From: Patescibacteria group bacterium
Lineage (GTDB): Bacteria; Patescibacteriota; Minisyncoccia; Phycocordibacterales; UBA1006
Assembly (NCBI GenBank): GCA_020428645.1
Contig: JAGQMN010000004.1
Coordinates: 1 to 47,634, forward strand
Direction: 5' to 3'
DNA: 47,634 nt
The notes under the pieces: generated by a model
Database searches by the model: none
What the model was told of the DNA's origin: nothing
The model's input: the letters and a program-made list of their open reading frames with translations, nothing else
Translations under genes and position numbers: made by a program
Shown: piece after piece, positions 8,319 to 15,660 of the stretch
How positions within the stretch are numbered: position 1 is the first letter of the stretch
Layout: each line of letters starts with the position of its first letter

Positions 8319-9644
8319 ATGAAACAACTAGGAATTAAAAACATCATTACGGGCATCTTTTTTCTCTCTGCGTTGGTCGCACTCCTCATCTTTTCAGGTA
8401 TTGTGAATATTGGTCAAGATCCACAAACTGCATCAGGTCGTGTTGTGGTATGGGGTGATGTGTCTGCACAGATTGTTGACCCTCTTATTGGTTTTGCTGG
8501 AGATCAGAACCTTGATGTGGTGTACATTCAGCGACCGACTGCAACCTACGAAGACGATCTCATTAACGCCTTTGCATCAGGAACCGGTCCAGATCTCTTT
8601 ATTATGAATCACGAGGGACTCATTCGTCACCGTGATAAAATTTTTGAGATCCCGTATGCGAGTTTTCCGCAGGATTCATTTGAATCTCTCTATATTGATG
8701 AAGCACGTTTATTTCTCACCCCAACGGGAATTACTGGGTTACCTATTACGGTTGATCCGCTCGTGATGTACTACAACAAACAGCTCTTTGCTTCATCGTT
8801 TATTCTTGATATTCCTGAATATTGGGATGATTTCACCACCTTTGCACCAAAGGTAACGACGTCTTCAAGTTCAGGTGAAATTTTACTCAGTGCTGTTGCC
8901 CTTGGTTCCTATGATAATATTGAACACGCAAAGGCAATTCTCAGTGCACTCCTTTTACAAAACGGAAACAATGTCGTGGCACGTGATGAATTTTCTGGTG
9001 ATTATTACTCAACACTAGCATTTCAGGACGGGTTTGACATTGCTGCAGCCCAAGCATTTGATTTCTATACATCGTTTGCGCAATTTGGTACCAATACCTA
9101 TTCATGGAACGAGGCACTCATCGATGCACAGAGTAAATTCATCGCTGGTGAAGTTGCAGTCTATTTTGGCCGAGCGAGCGAAGCTGAAGAAATCAGGAGA
9201 AAAAATCCAAATCTTGATTTTGGAGTGAGCTTATTTCCACAACTCCGATCAAACAATGTACGTATCACTCAGGGTTCAATGCTTGGTGTAGGTATTGCAA
9301 AGCAAACACAAAACATCACAGGTTCATTTGCTGTTGCCTCAAACTTGGCAGGGGGGGACTTTAGTTCGTTCCTGGCTGATGCCTTGTTGGTTGCCCCTGC
9401 AAGTAAACCACTTCTTCGGGAAACACCTGATGATGCATTTACAACACTTGTTTATAACTCTGCAATTATTTCTCGTGGGTGGATTGATCCTGCACCTACA
9501 AGAACCGCAAATTTGTTTAGAACTATTGTTAAAAATATTAATAATGATGCACTCACTACTGAAGCTGCTATTGCACGTGCGAGTCGAGATCTTGATACGA
9601 TTTTAGACCAGACTATTAATAAATTTAGGGTACCAACCCAGTAG
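8319..9644 (+). CDS. Membrane-anchored extracellular solute-binding-like protein
   Basis: Product of 441 residues with one N-terminal span (about 11-30, IITGIFFLSALVALLIFSGI) and no lipobox Cys, so it is tethered by an uncleaved signal anchor. The rest resembles family 1 ABC substrate-binding proteins: VVVWGDVSAQ near the start, YEDDLINAFASGTGPDLFIM, ITGLPITVDPLVMYYNKQLF, then a FIAGEVAVYFGRASEAEEIRRKN-type segment. This family normally delivers sugars or peptides to an ABC permease, but none is encoded here. The gene runs straight into the pilin-like cluster, 9 bp before the next ATG, so a role in that envelope system is possible. That is inference. Confidence 0.7.
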   Translation: MKQLGIKNIITGIFFLSALVALLIFSGIVNIGQDPQTASGRVVVWGDVSAQIVDPLIGFAGDQNLDVVYIQRPTATYEDDLINAFASGTGPDLFIMNHEGLIRHRDKIFEIPYASFPQDSFESLYIDEARLFLTPTGITGLPITVDPLVMYYNKQLFASSFILDIPEYWDDFTTFAPKVTTSSSSGEILLSAVALGSYDNIEHAKAILSALLLQNGNNVVARDEFSGDYYSTLAFQDGFDIAAAQAFDFYTSFAQFGTNTYSWNEALIDAQSKFIAGEVAVYFGRASEAEEIRRKNPNLDFGVSLFPQLRSNNVRITQGSMLGVGIAKQTQNITGSFAVASNLAGGDFSSFLADALLVAPASKPLLRETPDDAFTTLVYNSAIISRGWIDPAPTRTANLFRTIVKNINNDALTTEAAIARASRDLDTILDQTINKFRVPTQ

Positions 9645-9653
9645 TATACGAAT

Positions 9654-11228
9654 ATGATAAATAATATACGTAATTTCATAGCAATCTTCTTTTTTATAGG
9701 ATTTGCCTTTATTGCACCTACAACATTCGCTCAAGGTGGTTTTGATACTGGTGGTGGAGTTACTGTCGGCGGCGGCGTTGTTATTTTAGGTGAAGCGGTG
9801 ACCGTTGATACTGCTGACATTATTGGTGAGGCTATGTTGTCAGGAGAAGTGCAAACAAATAATGCTGGGTTTGAAATTATATTTTGTTTAGATATTGGAC
9901 AAACAACAATTGAGCATTGTTTTCCATCGATTGAATGGGTGATCGGAAATTCTTATGATATTAATCTACAGAGTGCTGGGTTCAATGTAAACCCTCCTGT
10001 TATTACAGATAGTACCAACCAATATAACCACCTGAGTGTGTACCGTTTAGATATTGCCACCAATGAACGGACTATTCTTGAAACACACCCTCTTAGTGAA
10101 TTGTTAGGTAACGGTAATACTGATCCAGTATCAGAACTCATGGTTGATTTCCGAGGATGGGAGACCGCTGATTTTGTACCAGTAAATGAGAATGGAATAA
10201 GTGGCTACTACCCTAAACTCAAATCAAATGGAGATCTTACCAGAGCATCTTCAGCTGATCTCTTCCTTATTTTAAAAAATCTTGATACGAACACTATCAC
10301 TGTTCTTGATACCTATGCAGCTAGCGAAACAAATACGTTTCCGATATCATGGCCAAATCCGTGTGATCATCAACGACCAAACTGTGGTCTTCCTAGTGAA
10401 TCGAATTTGATACCTGGTAATAGATATGCTGTGTACCTCTCTGATACCGCAGATGGTGCGCTCTTGGTAAATCCAGGGAATTCTACATCAACGTACGCTT
10501 CACTTGGTCTTGTACCACCACCAACTGATATCATCACGATTACGAATATTATCAAAGTTGATAATGATTATTTTCAAATCACTGGTTCATTTAATGGCAG
10601 TGAGGCAACAGAATTTGTGTTCCGAATGCGCAAAGAAACTGATTCACCAGGGAACGAACTCTTAATTGGTAACCCACTCCTCGAACCAGGTGCGTATACC
10701 TATCCAACTGAACCACCGAGTGTTTCGTTGAATCTGGAAAATGTAGATTATGTCGTTGAAGCTGTCTACAATAATAATGTGGTGGCAGCGCGCACCATCA
10801 ATGCTGATGGATCAACGACACCGATTATCGTTACTGACCCAACTCGACCGAGTACATCAAATAATACTGTCAGTGGAGATGTACTTGAAAATGGTATTGT
10901 TCCTAATGATTGCGGATACAACCTCGGACGTAAAGGTAATGGACGTATATGTGGTTTTGCTGACATTATTGATTTGATCGGTCGCATTATTGAGTACATT
11001 TTTATCCTCGTCATACCAATTGCCGCACTGGTGTTTGCGTATGCAGGATTCTTATATTTGACGAGTGGTGGTGATACCGGCAAGCGTCAGGCTGCAAAAC
11101 GTGCGATGACGAACGTTATTGTGGGTATTATTATCGTTATGGCAGCATGGCTCGTCGTACGTACCATTGTAGTATCAATTGGCGTTGATCCAGGAGCGTC
11201 GTGGTTCTTCTTAAAAAATAGGACGTAA
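9654..11228 (+). CDS. Large secreted protein with C-terminal T4SS-pilin-like membrane module
   Basis: Product of 524 residues. A signal peptide (about 1-26, ending TTFAQ) is followed by a Gly-rich stretch, then about 370 residues of predicted beta-rich extracellular sequence with no recognised domain. The last 100 residues hold two spans (IIEYIFILVIPIAALVFAYA and VIVGIIIVMAAWLVVRTIVV) separated by GGDTGKRQAAKRA. This two-helix module with a basic turn is the same pattern as in the five small pilin-like genes downstream. It appears to be a pilin-like core carrying a large extracellular domain, perhaps a tip or anchor subunit; this is inference. Confidence 0.75.
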   Translation: MINNIRNFIAIFFFIGFAFIAPTTFAQGGFDTGGGVTVGGGVVILGEAVTVDTADIIGEAMLSGEVQTNNAGFEIIFCLDIGQTTIEHCFPSIEWVIGNSYDINLQSAGFNVNPPVITDSTNQYNHLSVYRLDIATNERTILETHPLSELLGNGNTDPVSELMVDFRGWETADFVPVNENGISGYYPKLKSNGDLTRASSADLFLILKNLDTNTITVLDTYAASETNTFPISWPNPCDHQRPNCGLPSESNLIPGNRYAVYLSDTADGALLVNPGNSTSTYASLGLVPPPTDIITITNIIKVDNDYFQITGSFNGSEATEFVFRMRKETDSPGNELLIGNPLLEPGAYTYPTEPPSVSLNLENVDYVVEAVYNNNVVAARTINADGSTTPIIVTDPTRPSTSNNTVSGDVLENGIVPNDCGYNLGRKGNGRICGFADIIDLIGRIIEYIFILVIPIAALVFAYAGFLYLTSGGDTGKRQAAKRAMTNVIVGIIIVMAAWLVVRTIVVSIGVDPGASWFFLKNRT

Positions 11229-11234
11229 AGAAGA

Positions 11235-11264
11235 TTGTCTACTTATTAAGACTCATGGTATAAT
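11235..11264 (+). promoter_or_regulatory. Promoter of the small pilin-like gene at 11349
   Basis: TTGTCT (11235-11240) and TATAAT (11259-11264) with an 18-bp spacer. The start codon is about 85 nt downstream, so this is one of the few long leaders in the window. Confidence 0.65.
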
Positions 11265-11282
11265 GCGTTTAACTTCTTAGGG

Positions 11283-11322
11283 GGTACGTACCTCATCGAA
11301 GAAGGTAATAATCGATTATTAC
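11283..11322 (+). promoter_or_regulatory. Palindromic leader of the pilin-like gene
   Basis: GGTACGTACC (11283-11292) and the perfect 18-bp palindrome GTAATAATCGATTATTAC (11305-11322) lie between the promoter and the ATG. They may form RNA hairpins or be protein-binding sites. Confidence 0.5.
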
Positions 11323-11348
11323 TCAGTTAAAATTATTTGTTTATTGTT

Positions 11349-11729
11349 ATGAAAAAAGTTATTACAACACTTGCACTTGGGTTTGTTGCATCACCGTTCG
11401 TTGCACTTGCACAAGGACCTGGTCAGGATGCAAACGGAATTCTTGCAATCATTGGAGGACTCCTTGATCGTATTATTCCAATTTTGATTCTTGCAGGACT
11501 TGCGTACTTTATTTACGGCGTGGTGCGATTCGTTATTGCTGGAGATGCTGATAAAAAAGCAGAGGCACGCCAAATCGTGGTACAAGGAATTATTGGACTC
11601 TTTGTCATTATGTCAGTGTGGGGAATTGTCTTCTTACTCAACCGAACACTTGATATTAACGCTGGTGAAGTGGTGCGTGGAAACCCAGCAATTTGTGTCG
11701 TTGGTTCAACCAATCAAGACTGTAACTAG
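11349..11729 (+). CDS. TrbC/VirB2-like (T4SS pilin) membrane protein
   Basis: Product of 126 residues from ATG 11349; an in-frame TTG at 11337 is less likely. A signal peptide (MKKVITTLALGFVASPFVALAQ) is followed by two spans (about 32-55 and 75-98) separated by a charged turn, AGDADKKAEARQ. This is the arrangement of VirB2/TrbC pilins and of the CPR-rich family known as T4SS_pilin. It has its own promoter and terminator, so it can be expressed separately and strongly, as expected for a major subunit. A short Cys-containing tail ends CVVGSTNQDCN. Assignment rests on topology and local motif, not on alignment. Confidence 0.8.
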   Translation: MKKVITTLALGFVASPFVALAQGPGQDANGILAIIGGLLDRIIPILILAGLAYFIYGVVRFVIAGDADKKAEARQIVVQGIIGLFVIMSVWGIVFLLNRTLDINAGEVVRGNPAICVVGSTNQDCN

Positions 11730-11731
11730 TG

Positions 11732-11758
11732 AAAAAACGACATGATGTCGTTTTTTTC
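11732..11758 (+). terminator. Terminator after the pilin-like gene
   Basis: AAAAAACGACA and TGTCGTTTTTTT arms around a 3-nt loop. Confidence 0.85.
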
Positions 11759-11785
11759 TTGGTCTAAATGTGATAGTATTGGCGT

Positions 11786-12154
11786 ATGGAACACCTACTC
11801 ACTATTGTTCGTGAATACATCTTGATACCACACGCCTATGCTGCACCGTCTGAAAAATTCATTCAGTTGATGGAACGTATTAACGATAATGTAATCAACC
11901 CAATTATTATTATTCTATTTGCCGCAGCGTTTGTTCTCTTTACAGTTGGGCTCTACAATCTCTTTGGAAATCAAGACAACACCGATGCCATGGAAAAGGG
12001 GAAGCGCCACATGGTATGGGGCGTTGTTGGTATGGCAATTATGATTTCTGTGTTTGGTATCATGCGATTCATCACTGGTTCTATTGGAGTTTCCAACGTG
12101 AACCCCGAAACACAAATTGATGCCTCGGTATTAGTACAGCCAAGTAGCAGATAG
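11786..12154 (+). CDS. TrbC/VirB2-like membrane protein
   Basis: Product of 122 residues. The N-terminus (MEHLLTIVREYILIPHAYA) is a weak signal sequence ending in an Ala-x-Ala type site. Two spans follow (about 37-57, IIIILFAAAFVLFTVGLYNL, and 73-93, VWGVVGMAIMISVFGIMRFI), separated by GNQDNTDAMEKGKRH. The basic turn before VWGVVG is the recurring feature of this gene family (compare FWGIIG and LWGILG in the copies at 14850 and 14495). It lies between the terminators at 11732-11758 and 12161-12187. Probable structural subunit of the same envelope apparatus. Confidence 0.75.
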   Translation: MEHLLTIVREYILIPHAYAAPSEKFIQLMERINDNVINPIIIILFAAAFVLFTVGLYNLFGNQDNTDAMEKGKRHMVWGVVGMAIMISVFGIMRFITGSIGVSNVNPETQIDASVLVQPSSR

Positions 12155-12160
12155 AAATAA

Positions 12161-12187
12161 AAAAACCGAAACGTAGTTTCGGTTTTT
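12161..12187. terminator. Bidirectional terminator
   Basis: AAAAACCGAAAC-GTA-GTTTCGGTTTTT, between the pilin-like gene and the convergent SPFH-like gene. Confidence 0.9.
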
Positions 12188-12217
12188 GACTGTAAGGTGT
12201 TACCTTATAGAGTTCAT

Positions 12218-13477
12218 TTAGTTTTGACGTCTAGCCCGATTTCGTCCACTCATTTGGTTGCCTTTAGCAACAGCTTCAGCCATTGTGTCTGGGTTAGTGC
12301 TACTATATTCGATATGTTCCTGAGTTACTTTAGGATTATTATCAATAGTAACGTCTTTACGAGTCTTACGTTTTAACGATCTAATGTACTCTGGTTTGTA
12401 TTTCGTGTATCCTTTCTTCATTGCTATATGTAGTGCATGCGCAGCTAGTTCAGCGTTGAATTTTTGAATATCTTTTTCTACACCAGGGTACTTCTTTTCG
12501 TTCGGTTTCTTTTTACCAAACATGATTTGCATCACCGGATCTTGCAACAGATCTTCTTTAGCCTCTTCAAGTACTTCACGTTTTGATTTTCTCAAATTAT
12601 CATTTTTCGGTTCCGCTAGAGCCTCATCTAAGACAGTCAAATCTCTCAATTCGTTTATCTTATTTGTGTCTTTCTCTTTTACTTCATTATTGATGTCTGC
12701 TTGGAATTTTTTCTCTCGAATGGCTTGATTTGCATCTGATAATTCAGTTTCAGAAATTTCAAACTTAATAAGTTCGTATCCGTATTTGATTACGAAATCT
12801 AGTAAATCATCATCAAAATCTTTAAGTAATTCTATAGCTTGATCAATACTCATTTCCTGCATTCTTTCCAACTCATCAAATGTATGGTTCTTACTCAATA
12901 CTTTAAGTGTTGTCGCTAGATTTTGTTGTAACAAATCTTTAGCTCCCAAGTTTGTGGTATCTGCACTATTTGTTTTATTGCTGTAACCAGCAGTATTTTC
13001 AAATCGCTTTTGATTCGCTAATTCGTAAATCAATCCACCTGATAGTTTCATTTTTTGACCCGTTTTAGTTACTGTATGGACAGTCGCACCAATTCGATCT
13101 TGCGTTGCGTCATGTAACGTTATTGAAAATATGCCTAAGGGGTTAAAGAAATAGTTAAATCTCTTTGGAATTTGAAAAAATATCAAACCCCTATCATTAC
13201 CCCATCTGAGGCAAGTTAACTTACCATCAGGTGTTGTATGTACACTTGTTAGCGTCACAATAAAACCAGCTAATAAAGGGATGAAATAAAATCCAATAAC
13301 CTTACCTACAAGGATTGCGATAATAATCCAGACAATCAAGGTAAACCAAAAAGTCTTACCATGAACCTCATTTCTAATTCGTTCACTCCCTGAACGATAT
13401 GAACGGTGTATAACCATTCGAACTAAGTTGCGTGCTGGGGCAGTGTTATCCCAAGCCTGACTAAAATAATTTCCCAT
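12218..13477 (-). CDS. SPFH/band-7-like membrane protein (tentative)
   Basis: Product of 419 residues. A basic N-terminus precedes a hydrophobic hairpin (about 46-80, FTLIVWIIIAILVGKVIGFY then IPLLAGFIVTL). A beta-rich region is followed by SIDQAIELLKDFDDDLLDFV and then YGYELIKFEISETELSDANQ, which resembles the end of an SPFH (stomatin/flotillin) domain. A long charged helical region (AIREKKFQADINNEVKEKD) and a basic, disordered C-terminus follow. SPFH proteins form ring assemblies on membranes; a scaffold role is inferred. It is the second gene of a two-gene unit with 13483-13938, inserted against the direction of the pilin-like genes. Composition is more AT-rich than that of its neighbours. 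Confidence 0.55.
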   Translation of the reverse strand: MGNYFSQAWDNTAPARNLVRMVIHRSYRSGSERIRNEVHGKTFWFTLIVWIIIAILVGKVIGFYFIPLLAGFIVTLTSVHTTPDGKLTCLRWGNDRGLIFFQIPKRFNYFFNPLGIFSITLHDATQDRIGATVHTVTKTGQKMKLSGGLIYELANQKRFENTAGYSNKTNSADTTNLGAKDLLQQNLATTLKVLSKNHTFDELERMQEMSIDQAIELLKDFDDDLLDFVIKYGYELIKFEISETELSDANQAIREKKFQADINNEVKEKDTNKINELRDLTVLDEALAEPKNDNLRKSKREVLEEAKEDLLQDPVMQIMFGKKKPNEKKYPGVEKDIQKFNAELAAHALHIAMKKGYTKYKPEYIRSLKRKTRKDVTIDNNPKVTQEHIEYSSTNPDTMAEAVAKGNQMSGRNRARRQN

Positions 13478-13482
13478 AATTT

Positions 13483-13938
13483 CTATTTCGTTGTTGTGTA
13501 GGCTCCAAACATTGTGGCGTCCACGATTTGTAGTCTTATTTTGTATAAGTCTTGGTCAACCGCTGTGGTTAAACCTTTAGTCTTAGAATTGGTGTCACCA
13601 ATTACTTCGTTTTTGAAATCAATGATATGTACCGTTTTAGTTGAGTCGTCTTTCATAAAAAAGATTCTCTCATTCTTGTGGTATACATATTCATAAATTT
13701 CTCCTCGTTTTACTGGAAAGTAGGCATAGTTCTTAAGAACTCTACCACCATCTGTTTTAGTAAAAGAAGTGATCGTGCTGTCTTGAAAACCGGTTTGTAT
13801 AGGTACTTTTACAACTGCTTTTACAGATGTATGAGCGATACGTATCGTGTTTCCATTTGTGAATATATCTTTATTAGATCGTAGCCAAAAAAAGCCACAA
13901 ATACTAATAAAAATAAAAATTTGAGATATTGTTTTCAT
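13483..13938 (-). CDS. Small secreted or membrane-anchored protein of unknown function
   Basis: Product of 151 residues with an N-terminal hydrophobic segment (MKTISQIFIFISICGFFWL) that could be a signal anchor, then a predicted beta-rich extracytoplasmic part (AHTSVKAVVKVPIQTGFQD, YAYFPVKRGEIYEYVYHKNE). No domain recognised. The stop is 5 bp before the SPFH-like gene, and a strong promoter lies upstream, so the pair forms one operon. Their products may work together at the membrane. Confidence 0.7.
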   Translation of the reverse strand: MKTISQIFIFISICGFFWLRSNKDIFTNGNTIRIAHTSVKAVVKVPIQTGFQDSTITSFTKTDGGRVLKNYAYFPVKRGEIYEYVYHKNERIFFMKDDSTKTVHIIDFKNEVIGDTNSKTKGLTTAVDQDLYKIRLQIVDATMFGAYTTTK

Positions 13939-13968
13939 ATTTTAAATTGTTAATGTGTTTCTAGGTAT

Positions 13969-13997
13969 ATATTAGCATAATATATATATATTGTCAA
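13969..13997 (-). promoter_or_regulatory. Strong promoter of the SPFH-like operon
   Basis: On the minus strand TTGACA (13997-13992), 17-bp spacer, then extended -10 TGCTAATAT with hexamer 13974-13969. The start codon is 30 nt further, so this message has a real leader. Confidence 0.8.
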
Positions 13998-14035
13998 ATA
14001 ATGAATTTTAAAATCAGTATGATACTATGTAATAC

Positions 14036-14488
14036 ATGAGAAAAAAAAATCTGTCTTTAATTTTCTTGATATTATTTTTTACAACTACTGTGTCTATTCA
14101 GCTATTTGAACATACACCTATTATTTATGCACAAGTTGTAACAGGAAGTAATGAAACCGATCCACCAGTTGTAACAGGAAGTAATGAAACCGATTCAAAC
14201 GATATCTCAACAACCCTCGCAAATCCACTCGCAAACGGTGGTGTGAATGATATTCCTACCCTCATTCAGAAAATTCTTGAGATTGTTATTACTATTGGAG
14301 TTCCCATTGTTGCACTTGCTATTATTTACGCGGGATTTCAATTTGTTGCTGCACGGGGAAATCCAGAAAAACTCAAACGTGCCAAGGAAACTTTGTTGTA
14401 CGTTATTATTGGAGCCGCTATCCTTCTCGGTGCGTACGTTATTGCAGAGGCAATTGGCGCAACGGTTGAAGCCATTCGTGGTAATTAG
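14036..14488 (+). CDS. TrbC/VirB2-like membrane protein with tandem nonapeptide repeat
   Basis: Product of 150 residues. A signal peptide (about 1-33, ending IIYAQ) is followed by two copies of VVTGSNETD encoded by a perfect 27-bp direct repeat (14135-14161 and 14168-14194, period 33 bp). Two spans follow (about 80-102, LEIVITIGVPIVALAIIYAG, and 118-140, YVIIGAAILLGAYVIAEAI), separated by ARGNPEKLKRAKE. The recent DNA duplication near the mature N-terminus suggests the exposed end varies in length. It is first of three closely spaced genes (6-bp and 4-bp gaps) and probably leaderless (TACTAT 7 nt before the ATG). Confidence 0.75.
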   Translation: MRKKNLSLIFLILFFTTTVSIQLFEHTPIIYAQVVTGSNETDPPVVTGSNETDSNDISTTLANPLANGGVNDIPTLIQKILEIVITIGVPIVALAIIYAGFQFVAARGNPEKLKRAKETLLYVIIGAAILLGAYVIAEAIGATVEAIRGN

Positions 14489-14494
14489 ATAGGT

Positions 14495-14845
14495 ATGAAG
14501 AATTCACTCAAACAACTCATTGCTATAATGACTGGTATAGTAGTCCCAGTATATGCTTTTGCTGCAACAAAGTTACGAGACGTTGCAATAAAATTTGTCG
14601 ATGTCATTGGGCGATCGCTCATCCCACTACTCTTTTCAATTGCTCTCGCACTCTTTATTTGGGGTATTGTTGATTTTATTCGTGGTGCAGATAATTCAGA
14701 GACACGTCGGAAGGGAAGGCAGCGCATGCTCTGGGGTATTTTGGGGCTTCTTGCTATGATTGGGTACATTAGTCTTGCTACGGTCCTGACGAATACCTTC
14801 TTTGGAAATGCACCAGGACTGCCTCAGTTAAAAGGGGAACAATAA
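14495..14845 (+). CDS. TrbC/VirB2-like membrane protein
   Basis: Product of 116 residues, third-type copy of the family. A short hydrophobic N-terminus (IAIMTGIVVPVYAFA) is probably a signal peptide. Two spans follow (about 42-62, LIPLLFSIALALFIWGIVDF, and 76-98, LWGILGLLAMIGYISLATVL) around a basic turn, GADNSETRRKGRQRM. It sits 6 bp after the previous gene and 4 bp before the next, so the three subunits should be made together. Unlike the copies at 11349 and 14850 it lacks a Gln right after the Ala-rich site. Confidence 0.75.
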   Translation: MKNSLKQLIAIMTGIVVPVYAFAATKLRDVAIKFVDVIGRSLIPLLFSIALALFIWGIVDFIRGADNSETRRKGRQRMLWGILGLLAMIGYISLATVLTNTFFGNAPGLPQLKGEQ

Positions 14846-14849
14846 ACGT

Positions 14850-15188
14850 ATGATTAAAAAAGCATTCACAATACTATCACTCTATTTTGTACCGTCATGG
14901 GTACTCGCTCAATTTGACGCAACGGGTGGGGCAGAACCATTCTTTAATTCAGTAGGGGTATTCATTAACGAGCGTTTAATTCCTGTGATGATTTTACTCG
15001 CATTGGTGTACGTTATTTACTCTGGTGTTTCGTTTATTGCATCAGCAGGTGAGCAATCAAAGAGAGAGGAAAAGAAAAAACAAATCTTCTGGGGTATTAT
15101 TGGGCTCTTTGTCATTATTTCAATTTGGGGACTCGTAGCGCTCGTTGGCCGAAGTTTTAATTTGTTTGCAGGAGGAACCTTACAATAA
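14850..15188 (+). CDS. TrbC/VirB2-like (T4SS pilin) membrane protein
   Basis: Product of 112 residues with a signal peptide (MIKKAFTILSLYFVPSWVLAQ) and two spans (about 38-60, LIPVMILLALVYVIYSGVSF, and 77-98, FWGIIGLFVIISIWGLVALV) separated by the basic turn GEQSKREEKKKQ. It is closest to the gene at 11349: both have an Ala-Gln cleavage site, the Ala/Gly-rich turn and a GIIGLFVI motif, so they may be alternative major subunits. Last gene of the 14036-15188 unit, followed by a strong terminator. Confidence 0.8.
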   Translation: MIKKAFTILSLYFVPSWVLAQFDATGGAEPFFNSVGVFINERLIPVMILLALVYVIYSGVSFIASAGEQSKREEKKKQIFWGIIGLFVIISIWGLVALVGRSFNLFAGGTLQ

Positions 15189-15216
15189 AAAACATCTCGT
15201 AGAGAGATGTTTTTTA
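15187..15216 (+). terminator. Terminator of the pilin-like unit
   Basis: AAAAAACATCTC and GAGATGTTTTTT arms with a short loop, overlapping the TAA stop. Confidence 0.9.
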
Positions 15217-15256
15217 TTGGTGCCTTAAAAGTATGTCACGCTCGGTCAGGAGTCCT

Positions 15257-15276
15257 TATTTTTCTAAAGAAAAATA
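15257..15276. repeat. Hairpin in the tRNA-Leu(UAG)-linked island
   Basis: TATTTTTC-TAAA-GAAAAATA within a longer imperfect stem bounded by GTCAGG (15245-15250) and CCTGAC (15288-15293). It belongs to the roughly 190-bp gene-free island between the pilin terminator and tRNA-Leu. Confidence 0.55.
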
Positions 15277-15280
15277 TAGG

Positions 15281-15343
15281 CTCACGACCCTGACTCGGCT
15301 ACGACTTTCCTTTGGTCAGTCGGCTTCGCAGCCTCCGTCTTTC
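15281..15343 (-). repeat. tRNA-linked structured element, copy A
   Basis: A 63-nt GC-rich element on the minus strand, 66 nt beyond the 3' end of tRNA-Leu(UAG) and in the same orientation. It begins GAAAGACGGAGGC, ends GCCGAGTCAGGGTCGTGAG, and has hairpins between (GGCT-GCGA-AGCC; GACT...AGTC). It aligns over its full length with copies at 28222-28284 and 47329-47390. It is preceded by a degraded inverted copy of the tRNA T-arm (15341-15355). Function unknown. Confidence 0.55.
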
Positions 15344-15408
15344 TCGCCCTCTTTGAATACTAAAGCAAAGAGCCTAGATACATTCGTATCCAGACTCGAT
15401 GCTTTATG

Positions 15409-15490
15409 TGCCCAAGAGAGGGCTCGAACCTCCACGCATTGCTGCACTGGTTCCTAAGACCAGCGTGTCTACCAATTCCACCACCTGGGC
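15409..15490 (-). tRNA. tRNA-Leu (anticodon TAG)
   Basis: An 82-nt class II tRNA: acceptor GCCCAGG pairs with CTTGGGC (one G-T), anticodon loop CTTAGGA gives TAG, with a long variable arm and T-loop TTCGAGC. Discriminator A; CCA is not encoded. Confidence 0.95.
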
Positions 15491-15509
15491 ATGTTTACGT
15501 TTTCACGTG

Positions 15510-15582
15510 TCCGCCTGGTAGGATTCGAACCTACGACCGTCTGGTTAAGAGCCAGCTGCTCTACCAACTGAGCTACAAGCGG
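15510..15582 (-). tRNA. tRNA-Lys (anticodon CTT)
   Basis: A 73-nt cloverleaf: acceptor CCGCTTG and CAGGCGG, D-arm GCTCAGTTGGTAGAGC, anticodon loop CTCTTAA, T-loop TTCGAAT, discriminator A. Base pair 27-43 is a G-A mismatch. CCA is not encoded. It lies 19 bp upstream of tRNA-Leu(UAG) in the same direction, probably in one transcript. Confidence 0.95.
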
Positions 15583-15660
15583 TAACAGGAACGATTATAT
15601 AGAATGTGGTCTATTGTGCAAGGTTTTGGCGTGCAATGTGGGATTCTGTTCGAATAGAAA

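Noticed and set aside
15233-15457. Plus-strand ORF running into tRNA-Leu
   Set aside because: It overlaps the structured island and the tRNA gene on the opposite strand; no coding signature.
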